Shown here piece after piece: positions 1-11,200 of a stretch of 64,000 bases of DNA (its first letter is position 1; each line of letters starts with the position of its first letter). The position numbers were made by a program, and so were the translations under genes. This stretch comes from Limnomonas spitsbergensis. Lineage: Eukaryota; Chlorophyta; Chlorophyceae; Chlamydomonadales. The notes beneath the pieces were generated by a model, which was not told where the DNA came from, did not search any database, and worked only from the letters and a program-made list of their open reading frames with translations. The DNA lies in assembly GCA_037349105.1 (NCBI GenBank), contig JAYJMM010000110.1:2914001-2978000 (forward strand), read 5' to 3'.

Positions 1-535
1 GTGTTGCGGTTATTGTTGTGGGTGGGCGTAGGGGGGTGTCCAAGAAGCTGTAGTCTTGCTTGAAGTCCATCTGGGTGGAGAACCTGGAGGAGGGTTTATG
101 TGTTTGGGGGGGGGGGGGGGGGCAGGGTTTACATTTCCAGGGTCCAAACCCGAAACCCAAAACCCTTGACCCTTAACACTCAATCATGAACCCTAAGCTA
201 GGCGAGTGGAATTAGGGGGGTGTCCGAGAAGCAAAATTACTGCTTGTCTTTCATCTGGGTGAAAAATATGGAATTGTGTATGCGTGTGCGTGTGGAGGAG
301 GGGGGGAGGGGGGGGCAGGGTTTACAATAATGCCAGATATGTCATTCCAGTGTCAAAACCTGCACCCTCATCCCTGAACCCTACACCCTGCTTCCGAACC
401 TAAACCCTTTACCCTTGAACCAAACCTTGCCTCCAAACCTACACCCTACGCCCTACACGGTTATCCCTGCACCCTGCACCTTCAACCCTAAGTCATCCAC
501 CCTGACAGGATGAACGGCAGGGCTTGCAACCACTT
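1..535. repeat. Degenerate CCCTAA-like and G-rich sequence
   Basis: Scattered imperfect copies of AACCCTAAACCC-type strings (and CACCCTA, AACCCTTGA variants) mix with long G runs near 105-121 and 298-316. The units are irregular, so this is not a working telomere end. On the minus strand it reads as GGGTTTAGGG-like intron sequence, as at 11.2-12.2 kb. I see no coding potential. Confidence 0.5.
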
Positions 536-539
536 CCGG

Positions 540-892
540 ATCATACCAGCATATTCAGCAGCTGATCTTACCAGCAGATATCACCAGCAAATATCATCCG
601 TGGATCTCACCAGCAGATCTTACAAGCAGATCTAACCAGCAGATCTCACCAGCGGATCTCACCAGCATATCTCACCCGCGGATCTCACCAGCAGATCTCA
701 CCAGTGGAACTCACAAGCTGATCTCACCAGCGGATCTCACCAACAGATTGCACCAGTAGATCAAACCAGCAGATCCAGCAGATCTCACCATCAGATCTCA
801 CCAGCAGATCTCACCAGCAGATCTCACCCGCGGATCTCACCTGCGGATCTCACCAGCAGATCTCACCCGCAGATTTCACCAGCAGATCTCAC
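540..892 (-). repeat. 13-bp array of a 5' splice-donor sequence
   Basis: About 27 imperfect head-to-tail 13-bp units, reading GGTGAGATCTGCT on the minus strand. The array abuts the 3' end of the exon at 893-963, whose own donor is G|GTGAGATCTG. Every unit therefore copies that donor. Confidence 0.8.
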
Positions 893-963
893 CTTTTTGG
901 TTCGATGCTGATGATGGTTTGCACCGACTGTAACGCGGGGATCCCGGTGGACTGCATGAAAGC
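893..963 (-). CDS. Exon of unrecognised minus-strand gene (left cluster)
   Basis: A 71-nt open segment between acceptor CCCTCTAG (964 onward) and donor GTGAGATC (892 downward). It encodes a peptide starting AFMQSTGIPALQSVQ and ending near ISIEPK. It starts in phase 0, which matches the phase-0 end of the next upstream exon at 1857-1999, so the two can be joined. The exon is flanked by copies of its own edges: the 13-bp donor array to the left and acceptor/5'-end copies at 1,055-1,375. No family is recognised. The gene may continue beyond the left edge. Confidence 0.45.
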
Positions 964-969
964 CTAGAG

Positions 970-1376
970 GGCAGGGGTAGACAGGGGTGGGTGAGAGGGA
1001 AGGGGGGGAAGGGGGGGGGGAGGGTGAGATGCTTCATATGATATTTATTTATCATAGGTGTGGGGATCCCGGTGGACTGCATGAAAGCCTGGAGGGAAAG
1101 GGGGGGGGGGCATGTATTATTAATGTGGGGATACTCGTAGACTGCATGAAGGCCTGGAGGGAAGGGGGGGGGTACAGGGGGGCAGGAGGTGTGGGGAGGG
1201 GGGGGCAGGAGGGTAGGAAGAGGGGTGGGTGGGATTGAGGGACAGGGGTGAGTGGGAGGGAAGGGGGCGAGGGGGGGGGGGAGGGTGAGATGCTTCATAT
1301 GACATCTATCATAGGTGTGGGGATCCCGGCGGACTGCATGAAAGCCTGGAGGGAAAGCTTCAAGTAAAAAATTAAG
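970..1376 (-). repeat. Copies of the 893-963 exon's acceptor and 5' end
   Basis: Three further copies, near 1060, 1118 (diverged) and 1318, of the acceptor region plus the first ~25 nt of the neighbouring exon, separated by G-rich filler (C-rich on the gene strand, like a polypyrimidine tract). The 83- to 140-aa open frames here are low-complexity P/S or G/E and are not genes. Confidence 0.65.
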
Positions 1377-1382
1377 TTAAGA

Positions 1383-1856
1383 CTCCCACCTGCGCCTGTG
1401 AGCTGTTGGCTAGCCTGAGAGGCAGCAGGTAGTCGGTGCTGCGGCTGAAGCTAACGTTCAAATTCAAATTTAAATTCCCACCTCCGCCAGCGAGCTGTTG
1501 GCTAGCCTAAGAGGCAGCAGGTAGTCGGTGCTGCGGCTGAAGCTAACGTTCAAATTCAAATTTAAATTCCCACCTCCGCCAGCGAGCTGTTGGCTAGCCT
1601 AAGAGGCAGCAGGTAGTCGGTGCTGCGGCTGAAGCTAACGTTCAAATTCAAATTTAAATTCCCACCTCCGCCAGCGAGCTGTTGGCTAGCCTAAGAGGCA
1701 GCAGGTAGTCGGTGCTGCGGCTGAAGCTAACGTTCAAATTCAAATTTAAATTCCCACCTCCGCCAGCGAGCTGTTGGCTAGCCTGAGAGGCAGCAGGTAG
1801 CCGGTGCTGCAGCTGAAGCTTACGATCATAATTATAATTCAAATTCAAATTCCCAC
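1383..1856 (-). repeat. ~92-bp array of exon 3' end plus donor
   Basis: Five near-identical units of about 92 bp. On the minus strand each has the last ~55 nt of the exon at 1857-1999 (ending NSSLAE), the GTGGGA donor and an AT-rich start of intron. Copies next to the exon differ slightly (CCGGTG versus TCGGTG), as expected of an array spreading from it. Confidence 0.8.
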
Positions 1857-1999
1857 CTCCGCCAGCGAGCTGTTGGCTGTCCCGACGGGAAGCAGGTAGC
1901 CGGTGCTGCGGCTGAAGCCGAGGTTCAGGACGAACCTTGCCCCTCTCACGCCCTGAAGGCCTGCGGCGAAGCTCCACGTCAAGCTGTCACAGCCCTCCA
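1857..1999 (-). CDS. Exon of unrecognised minus-strand gene (left cluster)
   Basis: The acceptor is a pyrimidine-rich tract ending GATGGCAG; the donor is GAG|GTGGGAATT. The open reading contains EGCDSLTWSFAAGLQG and, near its end, STGYLLPVGTANSSLAE. It ends in phase 0, compatible with the exon at 893-963. A diverged copy of its 5' half lies at about 2,095-2,185 with a small CGCGCGCTT expansion. No family is recognised, so no function is proposed. The amino acid mix is ordinary rather than low-complexity, and that supports real coding. Confidence 0.5.
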
Positions 2000-2425
2000 C
2001 TGCCATCGGAAAAAGGAGGGAGGCAACTTGGTCAAGCATTATTCATTTGTTCATGTTAGGATATAGGAAGTACCTGTATCTCACCCCTGTCACAGCCTGA
2101 AGGTTCGCGCGCTTCGCGCGCTTCGTGCGCCCGTGGCGAAGCTCCACATTAAGCTATCACAGCCATCCATTGCCACCGAGAGAAAGAATTGGGGGATTTG
2201 TAATTTTGGCGTGGAGTTTCAGAGAAATGGGGGTCCGGGAGGAGCTTTCATGAATTGTTTAGGATGATGTCAGGCATTTTCAGGAATCAGGATCCTTTCA
2301 GGAAAACTTCCAGGAAGCCCTTTTAGGGATTTCCAGGAATTGTATATCCGCTCATTTATTATATATAGTATATATAAAAGCAGTATCGTTTACCGGTATG
2401 CCATACGGTATATGATACCAGTAAA

Positions 2426-2617
2426 CAGTAGATTTGCCTTGCCTTCCCTCATAGTTAACATTGTCTGGGGTTGAGGGATCCATGAATATACTGATTATCG
2501 ATTATCAAGGCCAGTCAACAGTCGGAAATAAGGAGTTTTGGTCAATAATTTGCCCTGAGGGCAGCTTTAAAATAAATCGTTGCTTCATACCCGAGGGGAG
2601 GCAAATCAAATCTACGG
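2426..2617 (+). mobile_element. ~192-bp inverted-repeat element, copy 1
   Basis: Starts CAGTAGATTTGCCTTGCC and ends with the near reverse complement, GGCAAATCAAATCTACGG. Two other copies of the same length lie at 37,744-37,936 and 39,425-39,615. They share the ends and an inner GGATCCATGAATATACT-like segment (diverged in the third). No transposase is encoded, so this is a MITE-type non-autonomous element. Confidence 0.75.
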
Positions 2618-2714
2618 CATGCCATATAAGACCAATAATTGCCGTATATGCCATTGGACTGTTGTTACAGAATGCGAGCAATATGCTCATCTATCCCATT
2701 GGAACACCCAGTTG
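2618..2714. other. Short unassigned spacer
   Basis: Unique-looking sequence between the inverted-repeat element and the 21-bp array. No gene is seen. Confidence 0.4.
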
Positions 2715-3610
2715 GATACCTAACCCCACCATGAGCTCACCTAACCCCGCCATGACCTCACCTAACCCCGCCATGAGCTCACCTAACCCCGCCATGAGCT
2801 CACCTAACCCCACCATGAGCTCACCTAACCCCGCCATGAGCTCACCTAACCCCGCCATGAGCTCACCTAACCCCGCCATGAGCTCACCTAACCCCGCCAT
2901 GAGCTCACCTAACCCCGCCATGAGCTCACCTAACCCCGCCATGAGCTCACCCAACCCCGCCATGAGCTCACCTAACCCCACCATGAGCTCACCTAACCCC
3001 ACCATGAGCTCACCTAACCCCGCCATGAGGTCACCTAACCCCGCCATGACCTCACATAACCCCACCATGAGCTCACCTAACCCCGCCATGAGCTCACCTA
3101 ACCCCGCCATGACCTCACCTAACCCCGCCATGACCTCACCTAACCCCGCCATGACCTCACCTAACCCCGCCATGAGCTCACCTAACTCCGCCATGAGCTC
3201 ACCTAACCCCGCCATGAGCTCACCTAACCCCGCCATGAGCTCCCCTAACCCCGCCATGAGCTCACCTAACCCCGCCATGACCTCACCTAACCCCGCCATG
3301 ACCTCACCTAACCCCGCCATGAGCTCACCTAACCCCGCCATGAGCTCACCTAACCCCGCCATGAGCTCACCTAACCCCGCCATGAGCTCACCTAACCCCG
3401 CCATGAGCTCACCTAACCCCGCCATGAGCTCACCTAACCCCGCCATGGGCTCACCTAACCCCGCCATGAGCTCACCTAACCCCGCCATGAGCTCACCTAA
3501 CCCCGCCATGAGCTCACCTAACCCCGCCATGAGCTCACCTAACCCCGCCATGAGCTCACCTAACCCCGCCATGAGCTCACCTAACCCCGCCATGAGCGAA
3601 TTCCGCTCAC
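2715..3610 (-). repeat. 21-bp array carrying GTGAGC donor units
   Basis: About 42 units of 21 bp, reading GGTGAGCTCATGGCGGGGTTA on the minus strand apart from the final base of each unit. Because 21 is a multiple of three, several frames stay open (repeating SSPNPAM on plus, GELMAGL on minus). The unit contains GTGAGC, the donor of the adjoining exon at 3611-3667. Long open frames here are by-products of the repeat. Confidence 0.85.
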
Positions 3611-3667
3611 CTATATCCGAAGAAATATCGCTGCATGACAGCCGGAACTGATTGGGGTCTGACGCCA
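3611..3667 (-). CDS. Possible exon next to the 21-bp array
   Basis: Minus-strand peptide ASDPNQFRLSCSDISSDI, between a possible acceptor GCGGCAG and donor ATAG|GTGAGCGG. Support comes from the donor, from non-repetitive amino acid content, and from the fact that the 21-bp array beside it repeats this donor. Its phase relative to the other left-cluster exons was not settled. No family is recognised. Confidence 0.35.
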   Translation of the reverse strand, partial: WRQTPISSGCHAAIFLRI

Positions 3668-3679
3668 CTGCCGCAGCCG

Positions 3680-3860
3680 CTGCGGCGACCGACGCCGTCT
3701 CACCCTCCTCGCCCTCAACAGCAGGCGCAGTCCCAACCTGTGCGGAGGGTAGCAGCGGAGGGAAGCAGCATGATATATTCCCTTGGGGGGGGAGTCACCG
3801 ACGCCGTTTCACCCGCCTCGCCCTCAATGGCAGGCGCAGTCCCAACAGCGTTTGTTTTTC
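3680..3860. repeat. 110-bp direct duplication
   Basis: A segment of about 50 bp containing GACGCCGT...CTCGCCCTCAA and GGCGCAGTCCCAAC occurs at about 3688 and again at about 3798. Frames on both strands are open but short. I call no gene. Confidence 0.55.
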
Positions 3861-3961
3861 CGCCCCGAGCCCAGTTCCTCAGGCCGCCCTGCGGCCGCCG
3901 AAGGTGCTATTGAGATAAAACCAATTAATGCTTCCTCTGGTGCCCAAGGCAATTAGCTGGC

Positions 3962-4432
<471 letters not shown>

Positions 4433-4439
4433 CTGACAT

Positions 4440-4954
4440 GTAGCCGAGTTACTAAAAACAATCCCTGAGTCCCAACTGTTAGGAACGGCACCAACAAATT
4501 GTCAACGTTCCGTTCCCTGGGTGGGTGGGTGGACAGGGCGGGTGGGCAGGGTGGGTAGGTGGGTGGGTAGGTGGGTGGGTGGGTGTCATCTGGTGTGGTG
4601 GCAAGAAAAATGTCTGTCATTAGTGACTCAGTATAGTTTCCGCAGTGTGAGCACCAAAGCCATTCAAGTCCCAATATATGTTCAAGAGGGTTCGTGTTTC
4701 GTTCCCTGGGGTGGGATCCTAGGATTTCCCTGGTGTTGTGGCGCATTTGAAACGCCACATTTCAATGTGATATTCCGCAGTGTGAGCGCAACAGCTAAGA
4801 AAACTGTTTGCCTGGGACCCCATTTCCTCCCAGTAGGGTTCCCCCCCGTTTTTTTAGTGCTGCATCAGTATTTTCTGCTGATGTAGCTAAACAGTAGCTG
4901 AAACAGTAGCTGAACAGTAGCTGAAAGCCGGACGGTAAACGCTGCCGTGCAATT
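4440..4954. other. Unassigned, with GGGT run and a diverged duplication
   Basis: A GGTGGGTGGGTAGG run lies at 4,518-4,585. CGCAGTGTGAGC and GTTCCCTGGG each occur twice, which suggests an old duplication of about 130-190 bp. AACAGTAGCTGA repeats start at about 4,885. No gene is supported. Confidence 0.4.
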
Positions 4955-6580
4955 TGAGCAAGCCCGTCCCACCTGCTGCTGTGTGGCAGGTTCCAGGGGG
5001 CCGTCATTACAGTACTGCATCTGTACCTCACCCAGATGTAGCTGAATTGTAGCTGAAACACTCAACATCACACGCCGGACTGCACTATGAGGTAAGTCCG
5101 TCCCACCTACTGCTGTGTGGCAGGTTCCAGGGGGCCGTCATTACAGTACTGCATCTGTACCTCACCCAGGTGTAGCTGAATTGTAGCTGAAACACTCAAC
5201 CTCACACGCCGGACTGCACTATGAGGTAAGACCATCCCACCTGCGGCTGTGTGGCAGGTTCCAGGGGGCCGTCATTACAGTACTGCATCTGTACCTCACC
5301 CAGATGTAGCTGAATTGTAGCTGAAACACTCAACATCACACGCTGGACTGCACTATGAGGTAAGTCCATCCCACCTGCTGCTGTGCAGCAGGCTCCAGAG
5401 GGCCGTCAAACCAGTACTGCAACTGTACCTCACCCAGATGTAGCTGAATTGTAGCTGAAACACTCAACTTCACACGCCGGACTGCACTATGAGGTAAGTC
5501 CGTCCCACCTACTGCTGTGTGGCAGGTTCCAGGGGGCCGTCATTACAGTACTGCATCTGTACCTCACCCAGATGTAGCTGAATTGTAGCTGAAACACTCA
5601 ACATCACACGCCGGACTGCACTATGAGGTAAGTCCATCCCACCTGCGGCTGTGTGGCAGGTTCCAGGGGGCCGTCATTACAGTACTGCATCTGTACCTCA
5701 CCCAGGTGTAGCTGAATTGTAGCTGAAACACTCAACCTCACACGCCGGACTGCACTATGAGGTAAGTCCATCCCACCTGCGGCTGTGTGGCAGGTTCCAG
5801 GGGGCCGTCATTACAGTACTGCATCTGTACCTCACCCAGATGTAGCTGAATTGTAGCTGAAACACTCAACATCACACGCTGGACTGCACTATGAGGTAAG
5901 TCCATCCCACCTGCTGCTGTGCAGCAGGCTCCAGAGGGCCGTCAAACCAGTACTGCAACTGTACCTCACCCAGATGTAGCTGAATTGTAGCTGAAACACT
6001 CAACTTCACACGCCGGACTGCACTATGAGGTAAGTCCGTCCCACCTACTGCTGTGTGGCAGGTTCCAGGGGGCCGTCATTACAGTACTGCATCTGTACCT
6101 CACCCAGATGTAGCTGAATTGTAGCTGAAACACTCAACTTCACACGCCGGACTGCACTATGAGGTAAGTCCATCCCACCTGCTGCTGTGCGGCAGGCTCC
6201 AGGGGGCCGTCATTACAGTACTGCATCTGTACCTCACCCAGATGTAGCTGAATTGTAGCTGAAACACTCAACATCACACGCTGGACTGCACTATGAGGTA
6301 AGTCCATCCCACCTGCTGCTGTGCAGCAGGTTCCAGGGGGCCGTCATTACAGTACTGCATCTGTACCTCACCCAGATGTAGCTGAATTGTAGCTGAAACA
6401 CTCAACTTCACACGCCGGACTGCACTATGAGGTAAGTCCATCCCACCTGCTGCTGTGCGGCAGGCTCCAGGGGGCCGTCATTACAGTACTGCATCTGTAC
6501 CTCACCCAGATGTAGCTGAATTGTAGCTGAAACACTCAACATCACACGCTGGACTGCACTATGAGGTAAGTCCATCCCAC
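4955..6580 (-). repeat. ~134-bp array, each unit with a 42-nt exon-like segment
   Basis: About 12-13 units of roughly 134 bp. On the minus strand each unit has an acceptor-like CAG, 42 nt that encode a variant of YCNDGPLEPATQQQ, a GTGGGA donor, a second TTACCTCATAGTGCAG string, and two 11-bp TGTAGCTGAAT-type repeats in reverse. Some units end CAGTAG instead of CAGCAG and so carry a stop. The plus strand has a GTAAGTCC string per unit, but the plus frame is closed. Confidence 0.85.
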
Positions 6581-6622
6581 CTGCTGCTGTGCGGCAGGCT
6601 CCAGAGGGCCGTCAAACCAGTA
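6581..6622 (-). CDS. Candidate 42-nt microexon, end unit of the 134-bp array
   Basis: Minus-strand YWFDGPLEPAAQQQ between acceptor ATACAGTTGCAG and donor CAG|GTGGGATGG, phase 0. This unit differs from the rest of the array (YWF instead of YCN; unique flank upstream), which marks it as the likely parent copy. No family is recognised. An alternative reading is that it is only the boundary unit of a satellite. Confidence 0.4.
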
Positions 6623-6639
6623 CTGCAACTGTATTTCGT

Positions 6640-7250
6640 TGAGGTTGATGCTGCGGTTGCTCCCCGTGTTTTCCAGGCTGCAAGCACACAGACATTTTCA
6701 AATATTTGAATGTTTCATCCTCAAATATTGAATGTGTGAACCTCAGGTATGGAATATTTCATCCTCGGATATTGAACGTTTCATCCCAACACATTAAATG
6801 TTACGCACACAGATTTTCAAATGTCAAAAAAAAACGAAGCGTCACAAATCGAATGTTCAGGTTGATGCTGTGGTCGCTCCTCTTCATGTATTCCAGCCTA
6901 CGGGGAAAGGCATTTCCAAATTTCAAATGTCTGGATTTCATGTTTCTGGTCCTGGGCTAATGCTGCAGGTGCTCCTTGCAGTGCTGCTGTTACGAAGATA
7001 TCGCAACCATAACCCACAGCCTTTTGCGAAAGGGCCGGCGGGGCGTGCGAACCGGGAGGAGACCACCAACGAAAACCGAAACAAAAACAGACGAGCCAAC
7101 AGAAAAAGAAAAACAGCTCCAGGGAAAGCAAACGGACCACGAGCAACCACCAAGCAACCACCAAGCAACCACCAAGCAAAAAAGAAGACCCGACAACCAC
7201 AGCCAGACAAGGAGCCAACGACAGGAACATGGACAATAAAACACGGACAC
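6640..7250. other. Unassigned spacer with one dispersed-repeat copy
   Basis: Contains repeated strings like TTGATGCTG(C/T)GGT near 6647 and 6858, with a related string near 9473. A copy of a dispersed element lies at about 6,983-7,063 (TAACCCACAGCCTTTTGCG..., compare 46,029-46,070 and 46,981-47,068). AACCACCAAGC repeats occur near 7,145-7,180. No gene is supported. Confidence 0.4.
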
Positions 7251-9350
7251 AGAGGGGACCAGACACAAGGACATCAAACACAGACACAAGGGCATCAAGG
7301 ACATCAAGGACACAAGGACATCAAATACAGATACAAGGGCATCAAGGACATCAAGGACATCAAGGACATCAAAGACACAAGGACATCAAATACAGATACA
7401 AGGGCATCAAGGACATCAAGGACATCAAGGACATCAAGGACACAAGGACATCAAATACAGATACAAGGGCATCAAGGACATCAAGGACATCAAGGACATC
7501 AAATACAGATACAAGGGCATCAAGGACATCAAGGACATCAAGGACATCAAGGACACAAGGACATCAAATACAGATACAAGGGCATCAAGGACATCAAGGA
7601 CATCAAGGACACAAGGACATCAAATACAGATACAAGGGCATCAAGGACATCAAGGACATCAAGGACATCAAGGACATCAAATACAGATACAAGGGCATCA
7701 AGGACATCAAGGACATCAAGGACATCAAGGACATCAAATACAGATACAAGGGCATCAAGGACATCAAGGACATCAAGGACATCAAGGACATCAAATACAG
7801 ATACAAGGGCATCAAGGACATCAAGGACATCAAGGACATCAAATACAGATACAAGGGCATCAAGGACATCAAGGACATCAAGGACATCAAGGACATCAAA
7901 TACAGATACAAGGGCATCAAGGACATCAAGGACATCAAGGACATCAAGGACATCAAATACAGATACAAGGGCATCAAGGACATCAAGGACATCAAGGACA
8001 TCAAGGACATCAAGGACATCAAATACAGATACAAGGGCATCAAGGACATCAAGGACATCAAGGACATCAAGGACATCAAATACAGATACAAGGGCATCAA
8101 GGACATCAAGGACATCAAGGACATCAAGGACATCAAGGACATCAAATACAGATACAAGGGCATCAAGGACATCAAGGACATCAAGGACATCAAATACAGA
8201 TACAAGGGCATCAAGGACATCAAGGACATCAAGGACATCAAGGACATCAAGGACATCAAATACAGATACAAGGGCATCAAGGACATCAAGGACATCAAGG
8301 ACACAAGGACATCAAATACAGATACAAGGGCATCAAGGACATCAAGGACACAAGGACATCAAATACAGATACAAGGGCATCAAGGACATCAAGGACATCA
8401 AGGACACAAGGACATCAAATACAGATACAAGGGCATCAAGGACATCAAGGACACAAGGACATCAAATACAGATACAAGGGCATCAAGGACATCAAGGACA
8501 TCAAGGACATCAAGGACACACGGACATCAAATACAGATACAAGGGCATCAAGGACATCAAGGACATCAAGGACATCAAGGACATCAAATACAGATACAAG
8601 GGCATCAAGGACATCAAGGACATCAAGGACACAAGGACATCAAATACAGATACAAGGGCATCAAGGACATCAAGGACATCAAGGACACAAGGACATCAAA
8701 TACAGATACAAGGGCATCAAGGACATCAAGGACATCAAGGACATCAAGGACATCAAATACAGATACAAGGGCATCAAGGACATCAAGGACATCAAGGACA
8801 CAAGGACATCAAATACAGATACAAGGGCATCAAGAGCATCAAGGACATCAAGGACATCAAATACAGATACAAGGGCATCAAGGACATCAAGGACATCAAA
8901 TACAGATACAAGGGCATCAAGAGCATCAAGGACATCAAGGACATCAAATACAGATACAAGGGCATCAAGGACATCAAGGACATCAAGGACATCAAATACA
9001 GATACAAGGGCATCAAGAGCATCAAGGACATCAAGGACATCAAATACAGATACAAGGGCATCAAGAGCATCAAGGACAAGGACATCAAATACAGATACAA
9101 GGGCATCAAGAGCATCAAGGACATCAAGGACATCAAATACAGATACAAGGGCATCAAGAGCATCAAGGACAAGGACATCAAATACAGATACAAGGGCATC
9201 AAGAGCATCAAGGACACAAGGACATCAAATACAGATACAAGGGCATCAAGAGCATCAAGGACAAGGACATCAAACACAGACATCAAGGACATCAAGGACA
9301 TCAAGGACATCAAGCACAGACATCAAGGGCGTCAAACACAGACACAAGGG
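7250..9350. repeat. 9-bp (ATCAAGGAC) higher-order array
   Basis: Runs of ATCAAGGAC are punctuated by a longer spacer containing AAATACAGATACAAGGGC, giving a higher-order pattern over 2.1 kb. Towards the right end a variant ATCAAGAGC appears. CACAGAGGGGACCAGA stands at both edges (about 7,249 and 9,374). The units keep two plus frames and parts of the minus strand open, so the 770- to 880-aa frames are not genes. Confidence 0.9.
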
Positions 9351-9640
9351 CATCAAGGGCATCAAGGACATGGACACAGAGGGGACCAGAAAGCAAAGTG
9401 TCCACTGGCCAGGCTTCAGGCACAGAGTTCCAAATATCCAAAACTGTAACTTTCAAATTCAAATTTGCATGCCAACGCTGCGGCGGTTGCTCCGTCATTT
9501 GTCCAGGCTGCGTTCGAAGATTACCAGATTTAACAATCCGCCCTTGAGGCCATTAACCCCGAACCCTGACCGAGCGCCCAAAAGCCCTAAAAAAGCAAAG
9601 GGGTACTACCGGTACCTGATGAACAAAAGTGTGAAATCAA
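9351..9640. other. Unassigned spacer
   Basis: Unique-looking sequence, including GCTGCGGCGGTTGCTCC, related to strings at 6.65 and 6.86 kb. No gene is seen. Confidence 0.35.
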
Positions 9641-9800
9641 ATATGCACTGCCTGAGGTACATTTGTGTGAAAGCAAAGGTTCACGACCGCATTCACATTT
9701 CTGTGAACGCAGATCTGGACAGGCTAACGCTGTTGTCATCCCTAGCCCTAAACAAACCCTTCACTTAACAGCACAAAAATGTCAACCTTTATTGACAATT
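9641..9800 (-). repeat. Diverged copy of the exon 3' region at 9.8 kb
   Basis: Repeats in order the ACATTTGTGTGAA, GGACAGGCT and GCTGTTGTC strings of the neighbouring exon at 9806-9909, with an insertion. It fits a copy of the exon 3' part on its intron side. Confidence 0.5.
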
Positions 9801-9805
9801 CATAC

Positions 9806-9909
9806 CTGATGTACATTTGTGTGAACGCCGAACCAGACAGGCTCGTGCTGTTGTCTGCCTGCTGGGACGCAGGCTGGAGCTCTAGGGGGAAGTATGTCAC
9901 CTTCAGGCG
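9806..9909 (-). CDS. Exon of unrecognised minus-strand gene (left cluster)
   Basis: Acceptor CCCCCCCTGCAG; donor CATCAG|GTATGAATT. One frame gives RLKVTYFPLELQPASQQAD followed by NSTSLSGSAFTQMYIR. A second frame, ending VWFGVHTNVHQ, is also open, so the phase is undecided. Three more acceptor-plus-5'-end copies lie upstream at about 10,070, 10,210 and 10,350. No family is recognised. Confidence 0.4.
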
Positions 9910-10009
9910 CTGCAGGGGGGGACAAGATGTACATATAAGATGGACATTTTAGATTTATATATACGAACATGCACATGCAACATGTACATATGATCAGATA
10001 TTGAAGGCA

Positions 10010-10375
10010 AGAGTCTGCTCAATCGGACATACATTAGCTAGAGCTCTAAGGGGGAAATATGTCACCGTCAGGCGCTGCACGGGGGAGGGCATGGCAAAAA
10101 AGACACAAGATGATGTACTTAAGATGTACATATGATCAGATATTAACGGTAAGAGTCTGCTCGATCGGACATTAGCCGACGTTCTTTTGTGGGATAATAG
10201 GTCACCATAAGACGCTGTACGGGGAGGGGGGGGGGGGACACGGCCAGGAGGCATGACAAGATGTACAAGCAATACAAAGATTGGATACCAGAGTCTGCCT
10301 GTTGGGACGCCGCATGGATCTCTATCGGGAAGTGGGTCTCCGGAAGACGCTGCAGAAGGGGGGAGGGGGGCGCAT
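10010..10375 (-). repeat. ~140-bp array of exon acceptor and 5' end
   Basis: Three diverged units. Each has a C-rich tract, a (T/C)(A/G)CAG acceptor and the first codons of the 9.8-kb exon (RLTVTYFPL, RLMVTYYPT, RLPETHFPI). The right-most copy continues to AASQQADSG and may be the original rather than a copy. Confidence 0.6.
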
Positions 10376-10377
10376 TG

Positions 10378-10745
10378 GATCCCTAGGTGGATCCCTGGAT
10401 GGATCCCTGGATAGATCCCTGGATGGATCCCTGGATCCCTGGGTGGATCCCTGGATGGATCCCTGGATCCCTGGGTGGATCCCTGGGTGGATCCCCGGGT
10501 GGATCCCAGGTTGGATCCCCGGGTGGAACCCAGGTTGGATCCCTGGGTGGAACCCTGGATGGATCCCTGGATCCCTGTATGGATCCCTGGATCCCTGTAT
10601 GGATCCCTGGATCCCTGTATGGATCCCTGGATCCCTGTATGGATCCCCGGATCCCTGTATGGATCCCTGGATCCCTGTATGGATCCCTGGACCCCTGTAT
10701 GGATTCCTGGATCCCTGGATCCCTGGATCCCTAAATCCCTAAATC
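10378..10745. repeat. GGATCCCTGGAT-type minisatellite
   Basis: Short units built from GGATCCCTGG and GGATCCCTGTAT, rich in GGATCC. Three plus frames are open (repeats of DPWIPVWIPGS and similar). Not a gene. Confidence 0.9.
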
Positions 10746-11200
10746 CCTTGGTCTCAAGCTCACCTGCGCCATCTGGTCGAATGGAACCGATGGCACTGCA
10801 ACTCCGCCAGAGGGTGCTGGGCTGCCCTGCTGGGAAGAACCTGCGGGAAAGACATCACACCAATATAATGCAATTTATCGGCAACTTATGAACACCGAAA
10901 GAGGCAGTATTTCAATCTTTCTGATTCTGAATAATACAGGTGAGTTCAGTAAGGGGACAGCATTAGATTTTAACGCGGTTCTAATAGCGGTTAGTGTTTC
11001 ATCGTTAAGCCAAACCGCTTTTTGAATTCAACCAGGCGCCTACTGTCAGCTGCTACATGTAAGGCACCTCGACGATCTTCAGAGTTTGTACCGGCTGGTC
11101 GCATTGTTAGCAAGCACCCGCAGCACCCGCAGCGCCCGCAGGTGATCAAAGAAATGCATACATTTTGCTGTACTGGACATTAGTTAGTAACATACAAGAG
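10746..11200. other. Unassigned spacer
   Basis: Contains GCAGCACCCGCAGCACCCGCAG near 11,118 (short repeat). No supported gene. Confidence 0.35.

Noticed and set aside
1..535. A chromosome end (telomere) at the left edge
   Set aside because: Telomere-like strings are degenerate, irregular and not terminal arrays; similar strings lie throughout the window.
2461..3668. 396-codon plus and 325-codon minus frames
   Set aside because: They run through the 21-bp array and (plus) the MITE; unit length is a multiple of three, so both strands are open by arithmetic.
6798..9547. 883- and 772-codon frames
   Set aside because: Two frames of the same strand are open over the 9-bp array; neither has non-repetitive domain sequence.
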